A stretch of 64,000 nt of DNA from positions 868,001 through 932,000 of the forward strand of contig CM074705.1 in NCBI GenBank assembly GCA_037367355.1, in the 5' to 3' direction. This stretch comes from Neoscytalidium dimidiatum. Taxonomy: Eukaryota > Ascomycota > Dothideomycetes > Botryosphaeriales > Botryosphaeriaceae. Shown piece after piece: positions 21,926 to 32,882 of this stretch. The translations under genes and the position numbers were made by a program. Numbering within the stretch: the first letter of the stretch is position 1; the number at the start of each line of letters is the position of its first letter. Below the pieces are notes generated by a model that was not told where the DNA came from, did not search any database, and saw only the letters and a list, made by a program, of their open reading frames with translations.

Positions 21926-24327
21926 CTACAGCTTGTGCTTCGCTCTCGCCTCCGGCGCCTGGTGCGCGCCCCTGCCCTTGGCCTCGAAGTACTCCTTGAC
22001 CCGCGCCCGCGCGACCTCGACCACGCCTGCGTCCTCGACCGTCGCCGGCACCTGCACCTCCTTGTCGAACTCGTCGTGCACCGCGTTCTCCACGAGCTCG
22101 CGCAGCACCCGTCGCAACGTCTTGCCGCTCCGCGTCTTTGGGATCATGCCCTTGCCCTGGATCATCCCGCCGAGACTGGCAATTGACCCGATCTGCTCGC
22201 GAACCGAGCCCTGGACCTCTTGGAACAGCTGCTGGTCTGGCAGCGCCGGCCCCGGGTGCTCGTGGGTCGACAGCGTGACGAACGCGAACGGCAGATGGCC
22301 CTTCAACGCGTCCGGGATGCCCACCACGCACGCTTCCGCAACGTCGGGATGCGATGTGATCGCCTGTTCGATCGCGCCTGTTGGGTGCCAAGCCGGTCAG
22401 TGATGTCGAGCCGAGTCTGAGCTCGCCGAGACAGGGCCTTACCAGTGCTGAAACGGTGAGCTGCAACGTTGATAATCTTTGCCCACTGTTAGCAAGAATC
22501 CTCCAACGGCCAGGACGCACTTACATCATCCGACCTGGACATAACATGCACGTATCCGTCGTTGTCAATTATGCCCGCGTCACCGGTGTCGATCCAGCGC
22601 CCGCTGAACCTCTTCATGTATCCCTTGTAGAATCTCTCCTCATCCTGCCAGAGTGTGGTCATTCCGGTGGGCGCGAGAGGAATGCCGAGAACAATGTTTC
22701 CCATTGTGCCCTGTTTTACCTCGATGCCTTCGTCATCGACAATCTTGACATTAAAGCCGGGCATTGGTTTACCCGCAGATCCGGCTTTAATCGGCAGCGG
22801 TTTTTGGGATCCCGCCGCATCGAAGTTCCTTCCGGCTTCTGCATTCAACGCGAGCCCCGAAATTGGCGAACCGGATTCGGAGCTCCACCAGTTGTCGTTG
22901 ACAATTGCGTTGGGAGCGCAGTGTTTATCCAGGAGCCGCTGGTACATGGTCACAATGCTCGGTTCGCTCCGTTCGCCCGCCAGGAATAGTGCCGTCAAGC
23001 TTTTCAGTCCGCCACGCTGGCCGGCCTTCTCGAAGAAGACATTGTCTCCGTCTTCTCGCCGGATCGCTCGCAGGGCCGTTGGTGCGGTGAACATGGTTTT
23101 GACCTTGTATTCTTCGACTATTCGCCAGAAAGTGCCTGCATTTGGCGTTCCGATTGGCTTGCCTTCGAAAAGGACAGTTGTCGCTCCGGCGAGCAGTGGT
23201 CCGTAGACAATGTATGAATGCCCAACCACCCAGCCAATATCCGATGCGCAGAACATCACATCTCCGGGACCCTTGAGGCCAAACATGTAGCGCATGGAAA
23301 AGTTTAGGCCGACAGCATGGCCACCCACTTCCCGGAGGACGCCCTTTGGAAGACCCGTTGTGCCTGGGCGCGTTAGTTAAGGCATTCAGCCTGAATATCT
23401 CCTTGGAAGAGAGCGCAAAAAAAAAAAAACCTCAATGGACTGGCCGTGGCAAAAAAAAGAGGGGGCCAAATGAAGAAAAAGAAACACACCACTCGTGTAG
23501 ATGATGTAGAGTCCGTCAGTGGACTTTACGGGAACACAATCCGCCTTAACGCCTCTGTTCCTAGCACTCTTGACAATTCTTTGCCAATTTCGCTCCCCGT
23601 TCTCCTTGGCTATAGGATCCCAGCGGACCTGGTCGCGTTGCCAAATAATGGTCTTCGGCGGCTTAAAGCTACTCTTTTTTACAGCGTCTTGAACAAGCCT
23701 TTGGTAACCAAGAGGGCCCTTTGCGCCCTCGATGCCGCAGGAAGCAGTCATGACCGCGCTTGGTCTGGAAGCTTCCATTCTTTGCGCCAACGAACCGGAA
23801 GAAAAGCCTCCGAAGACAACGGCGTGGATTGCCCCGAGGCGTGCAACAGCCAGCATGGCAAACAAAGCTGCAGGAATCATCGGCACTGGATCAAGTTAGT
23901 CTTGACATGTCGAGTAAATGGTGCTAAAAATAGGAAACGCACTATAAATAAGAACTACATCACCCTTCTTTACACCTTCTTCTCTCAGCACGCCGGCCAG
24001 AATCTCAACCTCTTCTAGCAGTCTCTGATAGGTGAATTCCTCCTTTGACCCTGAGACGGGAGAGTCCCAAGCAACGGCTATGGCATTGCCATTTCCAGCG
24101 AGCACGTGGCGATCGATGCAGTTGTAGGCGGTGTTCAATTCGCCGTCAGGAAACCACGACCAATGCTGGTGCTGGACGCCAACGTTGGGCAGGAACTTGG
24201 TGGTCAGGGCAAGGGCGCGCGATGGCTGCTTACTCCAGTGTATGCGGGCGGCCTGGGCGGACCAGAAAGCTTCTGGATCGCGTAGTGAGGCTTGATGGAC
24301 GTAATCCTGGGGGTGGAGGGCATCCAT
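21926..24327 (-). CDS. AMP-forming propionyl/acetyl-CoA synthetase, ACSS3/PrpE type, 701 aa
   Basis: Five exons on the minus strand: 24327-23943, 23885-23490, 23363-22525, 22476-22443 (34 nt) and 22377-21926; introns are 57, 126, 48 and 65 nt. All junctions keep frame. Visible motifs are LGAIHAVVFGGFSS, the ATP-binding TSGTTGLPKG assembled across an intron (near residue 261), NDNWWSSESGSPI, WIDTGDAGIIDNDGY, SRSDD, and the C-terminal PKTRSGKTLRR with the adenylation Lys637. The enzyme family activates a short fatty acid plus CoA with ATP. The N-terminus (DYVHQASLRDPEAFW) and overall fit are those of ACSS3/propionate-CoA ligases rather than the main acetyl-CoA synthetase FacA; acetate, propionate or butyrate remain possible. 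No strong mitochondrial presequence is seen; the protein ends AKHKL, which resembles a weak peroxisomal signal. It faces the NAT gene across 1.3 kb. Confidence 0.92.
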
Positions 24328-25641
24328 GGTGTGGCAGTGAAACAGCCGCTTCGGGCAGAGGGCGCGGCGAAACCAGGGTACGGGCGGACCGGGTGGACGC
24401 GGATGGAATGGCGCAGGAGGTCAGCGGGGCTGGAGTGATGGTTGGGCAGGGTGGAGAGGGTCGAGCAGTAGAGTACCAGGGCTCGCGGGGAGGAGCGGAC
24501 AGTCGCGGTTGTGGTATGCGAAAGTCAAAAGTATTGATAAGTGACGTCGGACATACGGCAGGCGCTTGCAGCCGAGGCGACCAGGACCGCGGTGAAGAGG
24601 CATTCGGCTGTCGGTTGAGGCTCTGGACGGTGCAGGGTTGGTGGAGACCCCGCATCGCACCCCCTCCCCCGGGGGGCTTGCGGCCAAACGCACCCACTCC
24701 CACACCTCCGTCCCGCCCCCGCAGCCCGCAGCCCGCAGCCCGCAGCCCGTCGCGCACTGGCTGGTCCAGACAGGGCCAGCAGTCCAGTGCCGTCCGCCAA
24801 CGAACGCCCCAAACGCGGGCGCGCGCCCCAGCGTCCGACGCCGCCGTGTGGTTGGCCTGCCTTTAGCGCGCTGTAGTAAAGCAGCACGCCGTTGATGCGG
24901 CCTTCCCCGTCAGCTGTCTGGGGCTGGGACCGGGACCCTCCTTGCCTGGAGCAGCGGACAGAGCCAGAGTGCCAGAGCTCTCCCACAGCTGCCTGATGCA
25001 CGCTTGCGGGTCTCGCGCAACGTCACACCCACCCGTGCTACCGTCAGCACTCACCCACGCTCGACTGCACCGTTAGCTTTGTACAGCGACACGACCGCCA
25101 CCGCCTTGCTCGGACTGCGAACATCCTATCGCTAAGCTACCTATCTTGTTTTTTTTTTTCCCTCGCCCGCAAGCGGCTGACAACAATGGCTGGTCAACTC
25201 GAGCGAGGTTGCGGAGCCGTTGCCTATCGGCCCGATTGATCGCTCGTCATCGCGCACTTCCCAATCTGGAAATTTCCTGGAACTCCTGGTCATTTCCTTC
25301 CCTCCTCGCGGTGAACTCTCGAGAGTGTCCAACGTCGTTCTGGCGGCATACTTGAACAGGTGCAGCACAGTGGCAGAGTTTCTGGCCGACCCTAGGTGGG
25401 ACAGCTGCAGCACTCAACATGCGGCGCAGGCAGCTGTTGACCCACCAAGCTGAGCCTTGGCGCTGTCGACTCTTTGACTCATCCGCCCGTCTTCTACGAC
25501 TGTGGATTTTCTGCTGTTCCACAACGTCTCTGCATCCACACCGGTCGGGGCTGCTCTTGCTCTTCACTGCATGCAGTATCGGATCATTGCAGCTTACTTG
25601 GACATCGCTACCTCCTCCCTCATCACATTCTCGCTTCCGCA
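24328..25641. promoter_or_regulatory. Shared upstream region of acyl-CoA synthetase and NAT genes
   Basis: 1.3 kb between two divergent start codons. Open frames here are short or low-complexity. There is a T-run at 25148-25159 and a short CCCGCAG repeat near 24719-24750. Both promoters and 5' UTRs are expected here. Confidence 0.5.
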
Positions 25642-26640
25642 ATGCCCTTAACGCTGGCCCCGCAAGAGATTGATCGCTATTTGGATCACATCAGGCTACC
25701 CCAGAAGTTCCGCCGGAAGAGAGAACCAGCCCTCGATGTCGCGTACCTAACGGCTCTGCACGTCCATCACATCTCGACGTTACCTTACGAGAACCTGTCC
25801 TTGCACTATGCGAAGGACATCAACATCTCCCTGGATGTGCATGAGATCCTTGAAAGATTCCTGGCCAATGGCCGGGGCGGATACTGCATGGAGCACAGCA
25901 TATTTTTCAATCATCTGCTCCGAGCATTGGGATTCCAGGTCTACCTGACGGGAGCCCGGGCCAGGCCGCGCAAGAACGGCGTTCCGCAGGGCGACTACAT
26001 GGGATGGTACGTATAGACCCTTGCCATGCCGTCTCCACCCAAGCATCCTGACAAGCCCAGGGTGCACGTCGTAAACATCATCACGCTTTCCGACGGTACC
26101 AAGTGGGTGTCAGACACGGGCTTCGGCGGAGATCAAATGCGGCAACCAATGCCGCTTGTTGAAGGCCGAATTACGCAGAACATCGGCCCGCAGGAGATCC
26201 GCTTCGAGCGTGCCAGCATCCCGAACGACACCAACACCAACGCCGAGAAGCAGAAGGCCTGGATCTATCAGTATCGCAACAACGCCGATCAGCCCTGGAA
26301 CTCCTTCTTCTGCTTCACCGAGACCGAGTTCGTGCACCAGGACTTCGAGGTCATGAACTTCTACACGAGCAAGAGCCGCAACAGCTTCCAGACCTTCACG
26401 CCGCTGGTGGTGAAGTTCCTGCGCGAAGAAGACGAAGAGGGCGTCGGGGAGATCTACGGGAAGTTGATGTTGGTGAACGGGGATGTGAAGGAGAACCTTG
26501 GCGGGAAGACGCGCTTGATCCGCTCGTGCAAAAGCGAACCAGAGCGCTTGGAGGCCCTACGCGAGATCTTTGGAATGACTTTTACCGAGGAGGAGCAGGC
26601 TGGAATTCAGGGAAGGGTTTCCGAGCTGCCACCGAATTAA
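25642..26640 (+). CDS. Arylamine N-acetyltransferase (NAT), 314 aa
   Basis: Two exons, 25642-26006 and 26061-26640, with a 54-nt intron (26007-26060) that splits the Trp122 codon. The frame is open upstream of 25642, but the ATG there is preceded by a fungal-like leader and gives the expected NAT N-terminus (MPLTLAPQEIDRYLDHI). The Cys-His-Asp catalytic triad is complete: Cys82 in GRGGYCMEHS, His124 in WVHVVN and Asp140 in VSDTGFGG. NATs move an acyl group from acyl-CoA to the amine of aromatic amines or hydrazines through a Cys thioester. Some fungal NATs prefer malonyl- or propionyl-CoA and detoxify plant aminophenols. The C-terminal half is longer than in bacterial NATs (about 275 aa). The neighbouring divergent gene makes short acyl-CoAs, a possible donor supply. 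No targeting signal is seen. Confidence 0.94.
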
Positions 26641-28743
26641 AGGAAACCATGCTAGCGAAGAGTCCATGAGTAGATGCGGGGAAAGGGCAGTGGAGAAGGT
26701 TTCTCCCTTCTTCGCTTTCTTTTGGCGCCCGGCATCCGTTGCGGGTTCGGAATGACACAGATCTTAGACCGGATGCAACACAGAAAGATTCAGAGCTACC
26801 ATGTAGAGAAGCGAGGAGAGAGTACCGTTACGGGTCCGCCCAATTTGCACCGCCCGTTTCCAATTCAGAGACCATGGCAAAGTATGTTTTGGCATGATAT
26901 GTCAGAAGCCGCTGCAAGCAACATTGGCATTGCACGGTTGGATAGAGTTTGAGGGCCGTCGGCGTTCAGGGTTCCGGCACGGCGGCACATGGGATGATGA
27001 GCTGTCAATGGCTGCACGAAATAGGCGCAGACGTGCAGAAACGGACCATCAAGCGCCAGCATGCGAGTATCTCGGTGGTCCAGGATCGGATTGGGGGCTT
27101 CCAGGAGGGGTCCAGGGTGCAAGTATTGGAGGTGGTTTGCGCGGCGCGGTCGGATTTTGATATTAAGACGGAGCGGTATAACGGGGGGAGCGCAAGCGCT
27201 CGCGCACACACGACTCTACTGGACTGGAAGCAACCCGGCGGATGAAATGCTCGGGCCTTCGGCTGGACATCCGCCCGCAGGCCAACCCTCTTGGGCCGTC
27301 CGACTAAGGGCATAGCTTGCGGATGATGCGCCGCGGCGCCTCCGGCGCGGCGGTAGCCAACGATAGGCTGGGAATTATCATGAGAGTCATGGTCAGCAAT
27401 CAAAGCGACAGGAAGCTAATCGAGGTGCTCGTGCAGCGCTGGAGGCCGGTGGCGGCGTCGGCGACGGCGTCGGCGAGATGGAGGACATGCCAAGGGGGAG
27501 CTGAACAAAGCAACGCTGCCAGAGAGAAGGGTCGTGAAGAAGGTTGGGCAAACGGTGCAGGCGCAGGAGCAGTTACAGGGCATCGGAGTTGCCGACATGG
27601 TCGCTGCTCGCCGCCACCGCACGCACTCCAAGCGCCAGTTGTACTGTACATGCAATACAGAAAGTCGCCGATCTGGTCTCCACTCGCCCCCAAGATCCTC
27701 AAATGATTCCTGCTGCCTTGATGTCCGGCTCCATTCGCACCATCACCGGGATGGGCTCCAGCGGCACATCCGCGTTTTTGACTTCGGTGGTGCGACAGCT
27801 GCTGGCGGTCGAAAGGGCAACGGTGCCGTTGATCTTTTATGGGGAATCCGTCCTTTTCTCGGCACGCGCACGACCTTTGGGCCATCGCAGCCTTGCTCAC
27901 ATGCACAAATAGCCGGCGCTGATCCTGAGGCCCCTTCTTGTACCGCGCTCCAGCACGTCACCTGAGCACCAAAGTATCCGCTTACCCATTGCTACCCATT
28001 GATCTCCCCCCCCCAATGACTGAGACATCTGGCCGATGTGGATAAAGAAGGACGCACGCGGAACCGGAGGAAGTACCGCTGCTCCTCACATCATGCACGG
28101 GTTACCTGCCGCTATGACGCCACCATCGTTGAGCATTCGGACCATTTGCGACCCGCTCTTTTGCTTGCGAGTAAACACTTCGTTTAAGGCATCAAGGGAG
28201 CTGACTCTCCGTATGGCCCGGTGCCCCCTATAAGCTTTGCGTCAATCTATCTTTATCCTGATCAGATATCTGCCGAGCCTAAACTACCTGCCTCGCCGAT
28301 CTTTGACTTCAGGTGTCTATCAGGCACGGACTTGCACGGGCACCTTATAGGAGACAAATACTTTTCTATTCTGGCAGGTCGGGTATACATGTCGACCTAC
28401 TCCGATCCCGAACAAGTGCGATGTTCATAAGTCGCCGGAATAATATAGTTGTTCTTCCCGAATACGCCAGCTGCTTTCTGTTCCCAGCACAAACTTTATT
28501 AGTTGATGCTGATCGATGAACTGATGGGATGGAAGTTGTTGCCAACAAAAAGGTCCATTGCGCATTGATGCCGTATTCGCAACTCGAGCTTATCTCATTC
28601 TAGATGCACGGTGGTGTCATAGCAGTCGCGAAAGAATTCCCGCAGACTCAGAGCTCCCACGTGCAGCCACCCTTGGCGGCAAACCCTAGTGTACTGTGAC
28701 ATTAGCGTTATACATCAATAATTGTTGGAAAATTTATGAAGTT

Positions 28744-28776
<33 letters not shown>

Positions 28777-29335
28777 AACCGAGTGTGCAGTATCTGACTG
28801 GAATGAGCAGATCTGGGTGAGGTGCGTGGGAAACATGGCTGAAGTAGACGAGAGCAGCAAGCAAGCGAGTGTCCGACTGAGATAATCCTACTGCTTGAAG
28901 ATGTTAATGTTTTTGTTCCATGACTGAATGAAGACAGAGTGATGACGCTCCTTGGCGAGTAATCTCAGTGAGGTTGTACTGATCGGAAGAGGGTGTGTAA
29001 CTTCTTTTGGTGGCAATCTCAGGCAGCACGGAACTGTCTCGCCATGGTGTTGAGGTTGAGCCCGAGCTCGAGCTGCCTATGGTTATGTCTGATACGGTAT
29101 TGAGGAGGATGTTTCTGCAAAGCATCTAATAGTTTCCAGCTTCAAGTGCGTCAAATGGCTTCCTTTCGCGTCTTTCATTCCAATTGAGACTGGTGAACAG
29201 CGTTAGTATCCAGGTTCAACGCAAATTTGGCCCTGCAAGTTGATTTAATTACAACACTTTATCACTTGCAGTGTAAGAGTCCAGATTGGCATTCGACTCA
29301 TCCAGCATCTACTTCCACTACCTCGTGGTATGGTC
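26641..29335. other. 2.7-kb intergenic region, no gene recognised
   Basis: Lies between convergent NAT and AAA ATPase genes. 26900-27960 is GC-rich and has several overlapping open frames on both strands, none with a family signature. 28000-29300 is AT-richer. A small minus-strand frame at 28904-29125 (73 codons) is not supported by any motif. Possibly holds relics too decayed to name. Confidence 0.45.
28742..28775 (+). repeat. T9/A25 homopolymer pair
   Basis: Nine T directly followed by about 25 A. It could be a retroposed poly(A) relic or simple slippage; no coding body or target-site duplication was found next to it. Confidence 0.9.
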
Positions 29336-31626
29336 TTAGAAATCCGACCAGTCGCTATCGCTGTCCTTCCTCATAGTCTCCACGTGGTTCTTGAACTTCT
29401 TGCTCATTTCCATCACCTTTCTGAAATGCTCCACGCAGACTAGTGTCTCTGCCTCCTCGTCGCTGTCCTCCGCTTCGATGGTCTCAAACTCCGCTAAGGA
29501 GATGGCTGTCTGGAAGGCGTTTCTGATCTCTCTACCATTCCAGTCTACGTTGCCCATCTCCTCATCGTCCAGCACAAACTTCTCAGCCTCGTCGCTGATC
29601 CTGATCTTACCTTCCATCTCGCGCTTCAACTTCTCCATGAAGCTCTGCCAAATGACCCTACGCTTCTCGCGATCCAGCTTCTCGAAGCCGATGACAACAT
29701 GCACGCGCGACATGAACGCCTCATCAATATGCTCGACGCGGTTCGTCGTCAAGAAAAGCAAGCCCCCAAAGTACTCCATCTTGCGCAGGAAGGCGGCGAC
29801 GACGCCGTTACGGGCGAGGTCGGCGGTCTTGCGGCGCTCGAGGAAGATGTCGGCCTCGTCAATCAGCAGGATGGCGCGCCATCGATGGGCAAGATCGAAC
29901 CACTTGGTTAACTCCTTCTCGATCGTCTCCTCGTTCTTGCCGAGGTCGCCGATGGTCAGGCTGAGCAGCGGCCGCTGTGTGCTGATGGCCGTCTTCTCTA
30001 CTGTATACGTCTTGCCTACGCCCGGGGGGCCGTGCAGCAGCACTACGACACCCTCACCCTTGTTCTTGATGAAGTCGGCTGACCAGCTCTTCTTCGATGC
30101 AATTTGGCGGTGCGATAAAGCGCGGATGATGTTCAGGTTGTCCACACCGATGTTCGCATCCGGTACGTAGTCGGCCGGGCCGAGCTCGTGCATGTGGTCG
30201 ACGTGGACAGGCATCCAGGCCTTCTGATTTAGCGCGAAGGCCAACATAACCGGAGCCATCATGAAGTAATGGTCGTTTGAGAGCATATCTTGCGAGATCC
30301 TCGACGGGTCAATGCCCAACGGCTTCAGGTATCTCAAGGCCTTGGCCTCCTCGAGTTTGCTGGGCGTCGCATAGTCCAGGTGCTTGTCCCATGAGAAATC
30401 CCACTTGTTGTCCGGGATGCTCTCACGCCTGGGAACTCTCGTCTCGGCGATGATCGGGCCCTCGTAATATTGCTTCGCGTTGTCCATGAACTTTCCGTTG
30501 TAGAACAAGTGCGCGTGGCCCTTCCAGGAGATATTGCAGGCCTTCATGCCTCTCTCCACAAACTGAGTCCTCCTCCTGCCTCCATCAAGCTTGTCGTAGT
30601 ACTCCCTCGGGTAAACAGGCAGCTTTGTCACCGCCTTCTCGCCCTCGAAGTACGGAACCTCGATGTCCACCAGGGCGCGACGCATGCGCGCCGTCTTCCA
30701 GCGGTGGCCAAGGAACCAGACCTTGACAGTCCACTTTTGTTTTGACTCGCTGTCTGCCGCCTCGAGTTCAACGCTCTCGATTGCGCAGCCCAGCAACTCA
30801 TCATCCACGGTACAGTAAGAGAGCGCGCCGGGGCGGAGGAGATACCAGAGGTCTTCGAAAGTGGTGGTCGGATCCTCCCTCTTGAGGCGTCGCCTCGCGG
30901 GTAGCACAAGACGTTCGACATGCGGGTCGAGGAATTCCAACAGAAGGCGCAGGTGCTCGTATTTGACCGAGAGGTCGTCAGGCTCCTGATCAGGTTCGGT
31001 GACACGGTCAAGCGCGAGCTTATTCTTCAGGTTACGGAGTTCGGTGATGTGGTGGACGAGGGCACAGTATGGTTCGTGGAAGGTAACGGTATCGCCGGTC
31101 AAGTTTTGGCTTTGAACTTGTCAGCGCTGGTTGATTTTTCTCAACGGCATAGGCAGAATCACCTGGGATAGAACTCCACAACTTCTCTGATGGCCTCGAG
31201 TAACCAAGAGGAACGTACTACCATCCGGGTCTCGCCGATCTTGAGGATGCGCTTGTTGTCGAGGGTTGCGGGCTTCTTGTTCTCAGTCTCAAGAGGCTCC
31301 GGGGTTATGGCCGTGCGAGCCATCAGCGAATCCATGTCCTCGGTGGGAAACCCTTCGCCCCAGAGGCCTCCGTAGAACTTCGGCCTGTTCGAAGCAACAT
31401 TTAGGCGGGTGATGACCTCGAAAACGGGATCACGGACGTCGACCTGAGCGCTGGGGTCATCCGAAATCTGCAGGTCGAACGGCCTGCCGTCCTGCTTGAC
31501 GTCGAAGTCCGGCCCGTACTGATCTTCGCACTCGACCTTGTACCGGATCAAGGCGCCCATCTGCATGCGAAGGTCCTTCTCGCCGTTGGCGACTGGCTCC
31601 TCAGTAGCTTTGTTGATGTCTGCCAT
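29336..31626 (-). CDS. DUF7025-type AAA ATPase, 745 aa
   Basis: Two exons on the minus strand, 31626-31163 and 31109-29336, with a 53-nt intron (31110-31162) restoring FYPSQNLTGDTV across the join. The N-terminal two thirds carries the fungal DUF7025-like region (SYCTVDDELLGCAI; ISWKGHAHLFYNGKF). The C-terminal third is an AAA module: Walker A GPPGVGKT (about residues 515-522), Walker B ILLIDEADIFLERR (about 568-581), sensor LFLTTNRVEHIDEA and the MSRVHVVIGF arginine segment. A Glu/Asp-rich stretch (EAEDSDEEAE) is close to the C-terminus. Proteins of this layout are abundant in filamentous fungi; their biological role is unknown to me. By analogy with Bcs1- or 26S-like AAA domains it is likely an ATP-driven protein remodeller. 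No membrane segment or signal peptide is seen. Confidence 0.92.
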
Positions 31627-32882
31627 TGCTAATTCGCTTCACTGATCTTCAGAACTTTGCTACTTACAGGAGTATGTTAGCTACCAATGTTCCATACATT
31701 AACAACGCTCAAGAACATACCCGACTGAATAGCGAATATGGTCTCGCTTGAGCCCTCCTGGCGAATCTTTGTCGGGGGTTGGATTTGCCTGAAAGCCTGA
31801 TCGAAGCAGCGAAGCAAAGCCCAGGTGCAGATTTGCCATCGACAGTGAAGGCCCTAAAATACATGCCGACAACAGCCTCAATGCGATGAGTCCTTATCAT
31901 ACCCCGCAACTTGTGGACCTTCAGTTGCTGGTCGAATGTATCTGGGTAGGCAGAAGCGCGCGGAGAACGAGGCCTTGGCATTAGGCAGAAGGCTCCGAAC
32001 GGCTGGCATCCAATCTCGACGTGACACAGAAGCTAGCCTGGCTCGACCTAGTCCAGTGTTCGCCAGTGTCTATTCAAGCCTTCTCAGGTTTCCTGGTGCA
32101 ACTGTGATGAGAAAGCTGCACGATGGGTCAGCTGGGGGCCAAAGTATGCAATGTGCCGTCAGCGCTCACCAAGGCAGACTGCGAAGGAACTTCCCGCCCG
32201 AGAGGCACACCTACTGCAGCGGCCCTTAGTTCATACCCCCTATCAAGCAGAAGGCACGGCATGTGTCTCAGACACGTCAATCCTAAGTAATGACTGTTCC
32301 CTCGTGCCTGGGCTGACCGCCACGTCTGCCTAGCGCTCGGGCCGGCTTTACATGCCAGTACCAGCCTTGCCCCGATGTTCAGCAGGCTTCAGTCATAGTG
32401 TGTGGGGACTAAGACCATCTCTCTGAGAGGACGTGAGCTGCATTTGTAGAATCTGAACAGTATCGAGTTCTAGCCTCTGGACGAGCCAGTCGGAAGATGC
32501 CGTAACCCGCTTTCACTGCAAGCGGTGGCTGGCTGCTGTCGTCCGCTGACAACAGGTCCGGATCGGCCGTCAAGCATCTCATAATAATAAGTGATATAGC
32601 ATGGGAGCGAGAAGAGGGGTGGATGCACTTACTGCTTACGCTCCTGTACGAGGCATCATCCACCTCACGTCAATGTAGGACCCGGTCATATCGGCTTAGG
32701 AATAACATACATCGACATTGTGGGAGTACAAAGAGTTCTCATACCACACTACAACCATCACGTTTTTTCCATGACATCACTCCCTGACGAACCCCACTCC
32801 AATGCCCATCAAAGACGCCCTCTACTCCCGATTTGCCATAAATTTAAAGGAGACAAGCAAACTTTTCCGACTTTCCATTCCT
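31627..32882. other. Intergenic, no gene recognised
   Basis: 1.26 kb between two minus-strand genes: promoter and 5' UTR of the AAA ATPase and the 3' flank of RPA190. Only short unrelated open frames are present. Confidence 0.5.

Noticed and set aside
27400..27965. Open frames on both strands in the NAT-AAA gap
   Set aside because: They overlap antiparallel and neither matches a family I can name.
29391..30170. 259-codon plus-strand open frame
   Set aside because: Antisense to the AAA ATPase domain; no independent support.
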